From Ramazzottius varieornatus (taxonomy: Eukaryota > Tardigrada > Eutardigrada > Parachela > Ramazzottiidae), in contig BDGG01000003.1 of the NCBI GenBank assembly GCA_001949185.1, positions 3,579,158 through 3,643,157 on the forward strand: 64,000 nucleotides of DNA. The letters run 5' to 3'. Within the stretch, counting starts at the first letter, position 1. Every line of letters starts with the position of its first letter. Below the pieces are notes generated by a model that was not told where the DNA came from, made no database searches, and saw only the letters and a program-made list of their open reading frames with translations. Shown piece after piece: positions 10,467-20,900 of this stretch. Both the position numbers and the translations under genes were made by a program.

Positions 10467-12252
10467 ATGGCGTTTCGAGGCGAACATCTGCTGGACATTC
10501 TGCTCCTCGTTACAGCGGCTCTCGGCACTGAAGGCGCCGAACCAGAATGCAGTGCCATTATAAGCGAAATCAACCCCGGCAATCCCGACGTCAAAGGAAC
10601 ATCTTCCGAAGAGACGGGCGAATTCCTCGAGCTGGAGAAGACCTGCTCCGGAAAGAAATTCACCTTCGCAGATTACTCGATCGTGGTTTGGAAAGCGGGC
10701 AAGAACGGCGAAGCGAAGGCCGTCCTGAAGTTGTCCCTGGCAGCTTACAATCTGTCCGTCAATGATCAGTACTTGGTTCTCGCCGGACCACAGCTCGCCT
10801 CCAGACTTCAAGGAGTAACCAAAGCAAAGGTGGTGTCGTTCAGCCAACAGACTATCCCAGGTTGATACCACATCTTCATTGTGATAATTTATACTTTCGC
10901 ACCTTTTTCTGGGACGTCAGGCGTCGTCAGCAAATGAACTGAAAATGGCCTTATCTCAAGTGGCGCACTTTGCTCCTGTTATTGGCTATAATTGTGCGCC
11001 ACTTGGGGAAAACGATCGTGTTCCGGTCATTTGCCGACGTCCCGTTCACATAATGTTTTTACAGGTTGGGACAAGAAGGAAACTGATTTTATGGAGAACG
11101 GGAGCAAAGGTGTCATTGCTTGGGTCTTGTACAAGATGCTCAACCTAGCTTTCCTGCCCGATAATACCATCCTGTCTGAGAAAACCGCAAACGTCGACAA
11201 GATCGTGGACCTGGTCCTCTACCATCGAGGTGGCTCCATCAGCCAGCCCATGGTCCGCACTCTGATGCCAGGATATGCGCTGAAGAAGGTCGATCTTGAC
11301 GAAGCCGCGGTGTTGAAAGATCTTGACAAGAAAGGCAGTGCAGATGACAAGTCTTTGAGCAATTGTTGTGGGCAACCTCTGCAAGCAAAATGGCCATTGG
11401 CGTTTCAGCATGTCCAGGGTGAGCTCTCTTCTCTTGGCCGAAATTTCCGATCTTGAGGATTCGGCTGAACTGGTCACGAGTGTAATTTTTTTCGCAGTTA
11501 CTCCCGGAGCCGAAAATTTATGCACGGGAGACGATCACGCAAATTTCCTCCTGAACAAACTAGGAGCTGGCAAGCTGGAAAAGAAGGATCGATGTAATAA
11601 GGATTATGTCCTGAAGTTCGATCCGCCGGAGGTCAAGCAGAAAAAGGCGAAAGGTACGATCCGTTTTGAAGACCCATTACACTCGCTTTGTGATCTTACT
11701 GAACTGTTCGGTGTCTGCAGTGGACGAGTCAATCAAGGAGAAAACTCCCGGCATGGTTTTGAAGGTCGCATCGGGCTTGCAAGAAGGTGTCAAGAGCGAA
11801 GTGCATCACCTGGTGGACACCGGCAAGAGCGCTGTGGAAGGTTGGTTATTTGCTATCGATATCAAACAGGAAAGATCTCTGGTCAACTTTCGAACCTTGG
11901 TCATCCGCTTTCGTAGAGTCCATTGAGCAAACCACGAAGCAGGTCACCTTACTGGCCTCCATCGTCGGAACCATCGTCATAGTCCTCGGATTGATAATTC
12001 TTGGAGGTTCTTACCTTTATATCCGTAAACGAAAGTAGGTGTCTTTTCCATGAACCGAACCAACTCGCTGCATTCAGTTTTATTCGTTGTCGTTATTTTT
12101 GTACTGTATATAGGCTCCAACCTGTTCAAAGGACTCGTGCTCGCTATAACCTGGGTTTCGGCCGTCGCCCGCTAAACGTTGCTGATAGCGAGACGGAGTA
12201 TGAGTCTGTTCTCGACCGCGAGGAAATCCTTTCTCGAGCCAGAGTTCCTTAA
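10467..12252 (+). CDS. type I membrane protein with lamin-tail-like ectodomain
   Basis: Six exons (10467-10860, 11065-11418, 11498-11653, 11721-11840, 11917-12034, 12114-12252) join to 426 residues in phase. An N-terminal signal peptide (LLDILLLVTAALGTEG) precedes an ectodomain beginning CSAIISEINPGNPD. It has the SEIN...GEFLELE...YSIVVWKAG pattern of a lamin-tail (LTD) beta sandwich at about residues 28-120. A Cys-containing region follows, and then one membrane helix near residue 360 (VTLLASIVGTIVIVLGLII) with a stop-transfer YIRKRK. The cytoplasmic tail is about 45 residues, acidic, with Tyr in SETEYES. I do not recognise an ortholog or a function; the LTD assignment is by pattern only. 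Intron 1 contains a palindromic MITE. A short acidic/basic tail of this type could bind an adaptor, but that is inference. Confidence 0.75.
10936..11045. repeat. intronic palindromic MITE, AGTGGCGCAC family
   Basis: The stem TCTCAAGTGGCGCAC pairs with GTGCGCCACTTGG across a 24-base loop containing TTATTGGCT. Flanks read GAACTGAAAA to the left and AAAACGATC...GACGTCCCG to the right, which matches the consensus of the other copies. It lies in intron 1 (10861-11064) of the lamin-tail membrane protein and makes up over half of that intron. Confidence 0.75.
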
Positions 12253-12799
12253 TCTTCCATCGCTCTTGTTGTACAGTAGAAGCTGAAGTTCTCTCCGTCT
12301 TTTGCGGTTAGATGTTTTACCGGGCAGAACGAAAACTGCCTTTCCTATGTCCCTTCCTTGTTAGTTTGGTTTTTCTTTTGTTTTCGATCTTTTACGTACT
12401 GATTTTCCTTGGTTTCTACCAAAGATTAGACTTTGTTGTAGGCTTAAGTTCTTCGTGAAGTTTTTATCTCACGTTTGTGGTGCTTTTTTGCCGGAAGGAA
12501 GTGCCAGGTTGAAATACCAGTGCGAGCCGGTCGACTTGGGTTTCTCACGATCAAAGTACAGTCTTAGCTTGATTGGGTCGTATGTAAAGTTGTTGATTGA
12601 CGGCTGTGCGGGATTAGCAGCTTTCACTTCCGGTTGAACGACTTGAATTTCTCCTCGGATCTTATTTTGTCATCTGTTGCTTCGGCTTTTCGCATTCTGG
12701 CTTTCCTTCTGGGAACGGCTATGCACCCTAGATCTTAGCTGTGGGGAAACATAACAGGGCTCCCGCTAGTGGAGAAAACGAGAAGGGATCACGTGAGGA

Positions 12800-14764
12800 A
12801 TGCCTGTTCCAGAGATACTGATAACTGCTCCCGTCGTTAAATGGTTGGAACTGGACTTCGGTGAAAGCGTGACTATCTTGCCCAACGCGTGCTCCTTCGC
12901 CGATGTCGATAACGACGGGGTACGCAGGACCGTCCACCGAGGTGATCTGCCACGAAAGATGAAGTGAAACACGCTTACGTTTACTTTAGGTGTCGGAATT
13001 CGTCGCCGGCTCCATATCGGGCGAACTATTCGTAAGTGCTCAGAGCAAGACTTGCTTTTGACCAGAGTCAGAAAAGGTATGCTTTAAGATCTTCAAAAGC
13101 ATCTCGGCAAAATACTGGAAGAAGTCGACGGAGCAACTAGGAATGGTGAGTGGGAATGTAGATGCGATCTCCCAGCCTCATGGTGGAGTGTCCCAGCTAC
13201 AGCCGTTCTGGTGGAGCTTCTGCTTTACAGTGGTGCAAATATCTTCCGTCATGGTCAAGTTTTGTACTTTCAGATCACGGCGGTTGGTGCTGGTGATATA
13301 ATGCGGAAGAAGAAAAACATCATGTACGCGGTTACGGGAGAGGGGAACCTGTATACTTTTGCGCTTTCGGCCAGTCACGCACTTCCCAAAGACTTCGAGG
13401 TACACCGCACGCGTGACTTAGCTAAGACAGCTTTTACCGTCAGGCACAACGTTAAGTTTGAAATATCTGTATTACAGCTGGAATCAACTGGAAAATTAAA
13501 AGACCACAGCTCTGCGCGGAATCGCAACATTGATTATCTAACTCACCAAACAATTCCACCGAACATCGTCATGTCAGTCCTTGCCGACATCGGTACGTGA
13601 AGTCTTTGCAGTTCATAACACAAAGCTCGTTAATCTTGTCATTAGAATCGACGTTGCCATCCCGTCCATTGTTGTTCTGATGTTTCAGATGGTGATGGCT
13701 TTCCCGAGATCCTTTTCGGTATGACGGACCGGGTAGTACGGTCCTTCAAATGGGTGGAACTTTCGGTATTGGCGGCTTTTTGTAACTATCTTCTTATCAT
13801 TATTTCTTTTCACAAGCTTTCTCAATGTCGTAGAACGGGCCAGGTGGAATTACCGGTGCCTTCACCACCATGAACAAGTGGGAGTTTTCCGGGCAGATTG
13901 GGAACCTGTCCTCCACCACATTCAACGGCGCAGCCGAGATCTTCGTGTCTCAGCCCGGCGGCTGCTGCTGTCGATTGAAGACGGCGCTTTCATCTGCCCA
14001 GCCTAATGCTGAGATCGCCTTTGAACCTCCCGTCTATCATAGCTCCTCAGTTACACGGACAAGGAACAACTCCATGCAGACGCATGTCCTTGCTGGTATC
14101 TCCTTCACCGATCAAGAACCTGCCTTCGTTACAACAGAAGCTGTTCCTGTCAAGTACGAGAAAGACATTTACGCCATGTGCAACTTTGATGGTAATTATT
14201 TGCCCTTGTCCTGCATAAAAATCATAGTCAATCGTATGCATAGTTCTCTGAGCTTTATGTCACTTTCAGGGAGTCTCATAGTTTGCCACGAAGACACGGT
14301 TTTATGGGAGTTCCAGACTTCGGAGAACCTGATCACTATACAGCCACTTCCTTTTCGGGTACACGGAGTATCCTTTACACTATAAAGAGTTCGTTGAGTG
14401 CGTGGTCTATTTCTGCTTTGATGTTACAGGATGAGTTTGTCTTGGCTGCTGGTTCCGGCGCGGTGTACGTCGTGAACCGGAATAAAAAGATGGTCAAGCT
14501 GCTTTTGGCTGAACCTATGAGTGGTTTCGCTGTCGGGTCCTATGGATCAGTAACTCGCCCTACAGAGAATATCAACACCTGCGCTTTCGCCACGATTTGT
14601 AAGTGATACGAATACTTTCTGGATTTTAAATGGCTAGTAAGATGGGTGGGTTTTTGCTTGTAGCGGGGCCCAAAGTTTTGATATACCACGACCTGGATAT
14701 TCCGTCAAACCTAGACAAGCTGGGTTCCTTGTGGAGAAGACCTGTGCTAAAGCAAAGAGCGTAG
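12800..14764 (+). CDS. ITFG2: ITFG2-like KICSTOR subunit, FG-GAP beta-propeller protein
   Basis: ITFG2 is part of KICSTOR, which tethers GATOR1 to the lysosome and restrains mTORC1 when amino acids are low. FG-GAP-like blades are visible as FADVDNDG/VSEFVAGSISGELFV, then VGAGDIMRKKKNIMYAVTGEG, DGDGFPEILFGMTDRVV and the following RSFKWVE, all aligning in order with vertebrate ITFG2. Exons resolved: 12800-12919, 12990-13031, about 13068-13145, 13274-13592, 13689-13765, 13834-14191, 14270 onward, about 14430-14600 (LAAGSGAVYVVNRNKK), and a last exon from about 14664 to TAG 14764. The third junction gives an intron of only about 36 bases. The segment between blades near 14330-14430 is not resolved and may be diverged or contain a frame problem. 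Confidence 0.8.
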
Positions 14765-16024
14765 TGGGCTTACTTGCTGGCGAACTGTGCTTCCGGGTCG
14801 TCGTTGCATGGTCGTATTTCCACTCTGTGCAGATTTGTTATGGTATATTGTGAGACAACAAAACGATAATTGCTTTTTCCTTGATGAAAGGTTCTTTGCT
14901 CCTCTTGGTTCTAATGGTACAGTAATTTTATAGTTTATGTTTTTACTCTAAAGTTTATGGGATTCTATCGTTCTAGTTAATTCCATGGTGTTCTGCAAGT
15001 GCCGGGGATTTGTGTTTGCCTTTAGGGTTTGTTTACATATTGTCCGCAGTATGACTTCACTGCTTCCGACGGCCGGTTTACGATACTGGGGCGTTGGGAA
15101 AATAATGGGAATATTCCACCGTATGTAGCTCAGTAGTCTTGTACAGTTTCAAGTGTTCAGATCTTCGGAGAAATCCAACAGATTCGTTTGTTTGCTGTTT
15201 TTACTTGGATGTCGTCTTTCCTGCTTCAGGTTCGCATCTGCAAAACTCCATCAGGACCCCGAAGCTAGAACAGTTGTGCTCACTGGACTTTCGAGTTTCG
15301 AACCGTCCGAGACGATTGCTGATACGCACCAAGAAAATCTCTCTCTGCTGCTGTTCAGTTCTCTGCACACTTGACTGCTGCTGTTCTCTGCACACTTGAC
15401 TCAAAATTTCAAATTTTCATTTCTCAGCTGATCTCTGTCTGCACAGTGCTTCACGTTGCGAGATACCGTTTCACGTATGGGCTTCTTGATACCTATTGGT
15501 GTCGGGGATATCGACAGACAGAGACTAGCCAGAGAGAAAACCATGAATTTCAGCCTAGTCAGGAGGCAAAGTTTGCCTACAAACCTACCCCGCAAAACTC
15601 GCGCACTTCCGCTCCCGTTTCCGAGACTTCCGAAAAACGCGATTTTGTCTCGCTCACGACTAATTTCCGTTGATCAAGCAAACAAATTTTAAATCAACCG
15701 TTTGCGACTTAAACAGCTCGTCGTGAGGAGGACCAATAATCCGTTTTCGCTCTCAAGATAAACTACTCGAGGGCTGCTTATCTTGAAAGCGAAACATCGT
15801 AATCCACTTCAAGATCAACACAATCAACGGAGTTTTACGGCCTGTCGTGAGGACTAGTGTTCACCAGTCACTCTAATCTGCATAAGTGCTTGCTGCGCAC
15901 TAACGACGTATCGTACGCTTTATCCATCATCTGCGGAAGATTCCATCGAGGATCGGACTTACATACGGTAGGTTTATTGGTGTTCAGTCCTTCTTACAAT
16001 ACCTATTGGCATGCGTATGCTCCC
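14765..16024. other. intergenic stretch, small tandem duplication, no supported gene
   Basis: No exon could be supported. At 15346-15402 a unit of about 28 bases (CTGCTGCTGTTC ... TCTGCACACTTGACT) is present twice in tandem. Short open frames in 15370-15690 are Thr/Ser-rich and look random. The last few hundred bases should hold the promoter of the aldo-keto reductase; a donor-like GTAGGT near 15968 suggests a spliced 5' UTR. Confidence 0.4.
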
Positions 16025-17504
16025 ATGGATGTCTCGAAAGCTCGTTACTTGTATCCCCTTTGTTCTGTTGTTGCAGTGACTTTAATCGGCGCTTCCAGTG
16101 TCGACACGACGACCGATCTCCGATTCAAGCAACCCGTTCTCAGTTCGACAAACATGTCGCTAACTGGCCACTTCGTCACCACCTCCGCTGGCGTCCAAAT
16201 GCCGCGTTTTATTTACGGGACTGCATGGAAAAAAGATAGAACTACCGACCTGATCATGAAGGCCGTACTTGCTGGATTCCGTGGGATCGATACCGCTAAC
16301 CAGGAGAAGCACTACCGAGAGGTACGAGTATTCGTAAATGGGAGCTCGGGATAACAGAACGTACAAGATCGTTATCTTCACTGGCGCACCCGGCCATTCA
16401 GAAACAGTAAAAACTGCGCCACTTCCACGTTTTGTTTGCCCAGCTCCCACATGGCACATTGGTAAACGAGTTAAACTAGATCGTATCTCAAGTGGCGCAC
16501 GGTTTCATTGTTACTGGCCGAAACTGTGCGCCACTTGGGAAAACATCTGGTTCAAGATGTTCGCCCACGTCCCACATGTTAGAATACCCTCTTGGGCTCT
16601 TCGCACGGTGGATGATAATTTCTCGCCTGGTATTTATAGGATTTGGTGGGAGCTGCGTTGGGTCAGCTGCAGCAAAACCACGGAATACGTCGCGAAGATC
16701 TCTTTATACAGACTAAATTCACCAGTGTTGACGGACAGGATCCCAGGACGATTCCGTACGATCCAAAGGCGCCTCTGCAAGAACAAGTAACAACTGGGAA
16801 GAACAGAGACGAGACTGCATTCAGATGATCGAGCGTGCTGGACTTCAGTCAAGCTTGACTTCTTGTAGGTACACCAGTCCTTCGCGAAAAGCTTGACGCA
16901 CCTCAACACTTCTTATGTGGACTCTCTGGTCATGCATGGACCGATGCGCACGCACGAGGACACGATGGTAGTCTGGAAGGTTTTTGAGGAATTCCATAGT
17001 CAGGGTAAGGCGAAGCAGCTGGGCATGAGCAATGTCTACGAACTCAAGAAGTTCGAAAGAATCTACAAAGACGCCCAAGTGAAGCCTTCGGTTCTGCAGA
17101 ACCGCTTCCATGCAGACACAGCCTATGACACGGAACTCCGAGCTTTCTGTAAAGCTCACAACGTCATTTATCAGTCCTTCTGGACGCTGACGGCTAATCC
17201 ACATATTCTGAAGAGTCAGGTGGTCAGAGACATGGCTGCAAAGTACAACAAGACGACAGAGCAGATCTTCTTCCGGTTCGTATCGGCTTTGCTTCGATAT
17301 TTGGCTCTTTCGGAGCTCTCAGTGAACTTGTTTCAAAATTTCAGTTTTGTTATGGATCTGGGCATAGTACCGTTGACGGGTACTACGAACGAGCAACATA
17401 TGAGGCAGGACTTGGAGGTACTCGATATGCAGCCCCTGACGGAAAACGAGATGGCGCATATTGAACAGTTGATGATCAGAGAATTCAGCGCTCATAGACT
17501 GTAA
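16025..17504 (+). CDS. aldo-keto reductase with N-terminal hydrophobic leader
   Basis: This is an NADPH-dependent reductase of the AKR superfamily. Exons 16025-16321, 16640-16786, 16869-17275 and 17345-17504 join to 336 residues in phase. An N-terminal hydrophobic stretch (LYPLCSVVAVTLIGASSV) precedes the barrel and may be a signal peptide or anchor. The catalytic tetrad is readable: Asp in RGIDTANQ, Tyr in EKHYRE, Lys in FIQTKF and His in LVMHGP. The DTANQ..KHY spacing matches the AKR subgroup with that longer loop rather than the classic DTAxxYxNE form. SVDGQDPRTIPYDP precedes the helix region, and GIVPLTGTTNEQHM is the cofactor-phosphate-binding end. Intron 1 is unusually long (318 bases) because it carries two palindromic MITEs. 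The substrate cannot be told from sequence. Confidence 0.88.
16338..16448. repeat. intronic palindromic MITE, AGTGGCGCAC family, variant ends
   Basis: Outer inverted ends TGGGAGCTCGGG and CCCAGCTCCCA enclose the inner stem CTGGCGCAC / CTGCGCCACTT. It is one of two family members side by side in intron 1 of the aldo-keto reductase. The left end overlaps the first bases of the intron. Confidence 0.7.
16471..16576. repeat. intronic palindromic MITE, AGTGGCGCAC family
   Basis: AACTAGATCGTATCTCAAGT then GGCGCAC pairs with GTGCGCCACTTGGGAAAAC, followed by ATCTGGTTC and GCCCACGTCCCAC. The loop contains TTCATTGTTACTGGC. This is one of the best-preserved copies and lies in intron 1 of the aldo-keto reductase. 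Confidence 0.8.
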
Positions 17505-17678
17505 ATCCATGAGCACTCCGCTTAGTAGTCCTTCTGTGCTCTATAGTACCTCTCGGTTTTTTATGTTCAGTTAGACGTATGACATTGTTGCTGTATTTTT
17601 GTAAAATGAATCAACGCCGCAGGTACTTAAAAGCATCACATTGCACAAGCGTTTTTCTTTGTTTTTGAGCAAAATATA

Positions 17679-17884
17679 CTGTATTCCCTGAAACGTTCTG
17701 CGAATCACGTGACTGTCGTGGTAAATATCATCCGGCGGGGAACAGAAAGTATCTATACCTTCAATCAAAGACTGCGCCCCAGTCAAGTGTCATGATGGGC
17801 GACAATCAAACAATCAGCGATATCAGTGCGGGTGTAATTTACTGGCATCATGACGGAATTCGCAGAACTATCGAGGGAATACAG
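17679..17884. mobile_element. 206-bp MITE with TA target duplication
   Basis: It starts CTGTATTCCCTGAAACG and ends with the inverse CGAGGGAATACAG, flanked by TA at 17677-17678 and 17885-17886. Both halves are homologous to the sequences flanking the nested Tigger insertion at 36860-38634, which restores the same 206-base length when the insertion and one TA are removed. It lies in the short gap between the aldo-keto reductase and 5-oxoprolinase stop codons, so both 3' UTRs may contain it. Confidence 0.92.
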
Positions 17885-17968
17885 TAGAAAGATCCACGCA
17901 ATGTTACTCTTGAAAGGCAAAAACTACAATCCATTCGAATAAAACTCACACTTTTGAAGGCCAATGGT

Positions 17969-20900
17969 TTACCGGTTCGCAGCCTTCTGACCATAACCTC
18001 CTGCAAGAAGATCCCGGCTTCATTTGTGCAAAAGTTAGCACTTGAAGCGGGTAAAGAGTTACGGCAAGGATGAACTGACGTACCTCCACCAGGAGTTAGT
18101 AGACGGAAGCAGTCTCCCGCCTCAACAGGTATGGCGGTCTTCGCGCCCAGGCTGACAACTTGGCCGTCCTTCCGAATAAGCAGGTTTTGCCCACATGCAC
18201 CTGGCATTCCTCCTACGCATACGAAGCACCCAGTTAAACAGCCACAGTATACACAATACGATGATCAAGTGAGAATGTCTAACCTTCGAGGCCATACGGC
18301 GGGAAAGACCTCCGTTCTGTCAGGACAGAGAGCGTCACCGGCGCCCTGAACAGAAGCTCTCTAATCACCCCATCTCCTCCAGGATGTTCTCCGTCTCCGC
18401 CAGTCCCGTGGTTGAGCGAGAAAGTCTTCAGTACTACCGGGTACCGCTTCTCCAGAATTTCCGGGTCGGTAATGCGCGTGTTAGTCATGTGGGTGTGCAC
18501 ACCAGAAGCGCCATCCCAAGTTGGCCCGCCTATGGCAAAATGGAAATAAGTATCAAGACTACGGGCGGAGTTGAGCTTTGATCGAAAAGAGCACAGCCTT
18601 TACCTCCAGCACCTCCTGCGACCGTTTCGTAGTATCCAAAGTTCTCATTCCCAAAAGTGATGTTGTTCATACACCCCTGTGAAGCCGCGCACTTTCTAAA
18701 AGCTTTCAAAATCACATCAACTATCCTCTGTGACGTCAAGACATTCCCTCCAACCACCGCTGCTTTCTCATTTGGGTCCAGCAGACTGTACTTGGGGACA
18801 ATGATCTTGACTGGTTTCAGACAGCCTTGGTTCAGGGGGATATCGTGCTCGATCATGCAGCGAAGGCAATAGATGATGGCTGATAGTGTGATGGCACGTG
18901 GGGCATTCAAGTTACCCCACATCTGAGGCGAAGTCCCTGTGAAGTCCCATTCCGATTGACCGGATTCAGGGTCGATTGTGATGGACAAAGCGATAACGCT
19001 GCCGGTGTCCATCTTGTCCTCCGCGTAGAGCTTGGTGGAACCGGTCGATTGTAAGGCTTGCTTGGCTACCGAGCGAAGAAGGTCCCGGACTGCGGCCTCT
19101 GCTTGAGACTGAATGTGGCCCATGTAAGCTTGGACAACTTTCAGGCTGTATTCTTTGATAAGTCCAACCACTACGCAGAAACGAACGGAATGGAATTACA
19201 CTGAGGGGTCACACAGCATTGTATCTATACCTGCATACACGTAGTCGTACACTCGCAATAGTCAGTGTGTATGCAGGTATATGCGAGAACCGAATACTGT
19301 ACGGTTTACAGTCTAGCATACCTAAGTCGATCCCTTTCTGCAAACGAACGAAATGGAGTGACACTCGTAAGGTCGGTATACTGAACTCAGCATCTTCACC
19401 ATACCTGATTGGCAGCAATCTGAGCTCTCAGATCCGACAGATTGTCATTCAGATTACGGGTTCCAGTACAGCCAGGGAACTGTGCTGGGGCTTGAAGAGC
19501 CGCGATGACATCGTCTTCCTGGAACTCTCCGTTCTTTACGAGCTTGAAACACTTGAAAACAGCTCCTTCTTGGTCCAACGTAGTACTGTTCGCCGGCATT
19601 GAACCCGGTGTCAGTCCTCCGATGTCTGCATGATGACCACGGTTCGCCACGAAGAAGACTGGCGAGTCGTTACCGGAGTCTTGCATGAAGACCGGGGTGA
19701 TGAGAGTCAGATCAGGAAGATGCGATCCTCCGGCGATGGGATGGTTACTGAGAATCACGTCGCCGGGGTGAAGATCGCCTCTGAGTTGGTTCAACTGATA
19801 CTGGACTGCTTCCTGCTCAGAAAGAAGACAAGTAATGAAAGAAAAAACCATCTCACAGAATAGAGCGGGAGATCACCCAGCAATTCCGAACATCTTGAAA
19901 TGAAGCTACACACTTCTCCTGGGGGTAAATGCACACTTCGCCGTATGCAGGTGCATGAAAGACATTTTCTTCGCTATTGATTTTTCAAACTATAAAAGAT
20001 TTGTATTGAAATGTGTTCAGTTGACCAAACCTGCATGGCGCCGAGGTGGACAGGAATGTGCGGGGCGTTGCTGACAAGTCCGCCATCAGGACCGAAGAGT
20101 GCGCAGCTGAAGTCCAGTCGTTCTTTGATGTTAGTACTGATGGAGGTTCGCTGCAGCACACGACCCATCTGTTCAGCTATACTCATGAACCGATGGGCGA
20201 AGATGGACAGCTGAATGGGATCCATCTTCACGCCGACGTTCGTGTTGATTTTCGCGTCGACGTCGATGAGGAAATTTCCAAATTTTGTCACTCGGGCCAA
20301 ACTTTTCGGCTTCAGCAGGATTGTGGTGTTCTTGTCAAGAATCAAGGCTGGACCGGAGATGGTGTGACCGGACAGGAGCGAGTGTGACGCGAAAACTTTC
20401 GTCTCTTGATAGCCATTCAGTTCAGCGAAGTACACCTTGACAATCTATGAAAGATAATCCGAATTACAGTACTGAAACAGAACGAAACGTGCAGATCGGT
20501 GTATCAAGTGGCGCACGTTTCCATTGTTGATGGCTCCAGGTGTGCGCCACTCGAGACAGCAATCTGGTACGTTGCGTTTCCAGGTGACTCCCAGCTGCCT
20601 TCGCTCTTCTGCTACCTTTTCTTCTCGTGGGTCGTCTTTCGCTGCTGGAATCTCCTGTTCCCGAACAGTCGCTGCTCTTGCATCAGCCCGAACCCTGACA
20701 TCGTCCACAATCATTTGCCTGTTGGGTATTATGAACCCGAACTCTCTTCGATACTGTTTAGTGAAAGCATCCACAAAGTTGCCATGTTTCATGCCTTCAT
20801 GTGGTGTCGTGTCCTCGGGATGACACATGATAGCACAGTCAGTTCGATCATACCGAATATTCAAGAACGGCGTGAAAGTAATCTCCTTTTTCCGGAACCC

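Noticed and set aside
15371-15692. Overlapping open frames before the aldo-keto reductase
   Set aside because: Low-information Ser/Thr-rich sequence crossing a tandem repeat, no acceptor or donor that extends them.
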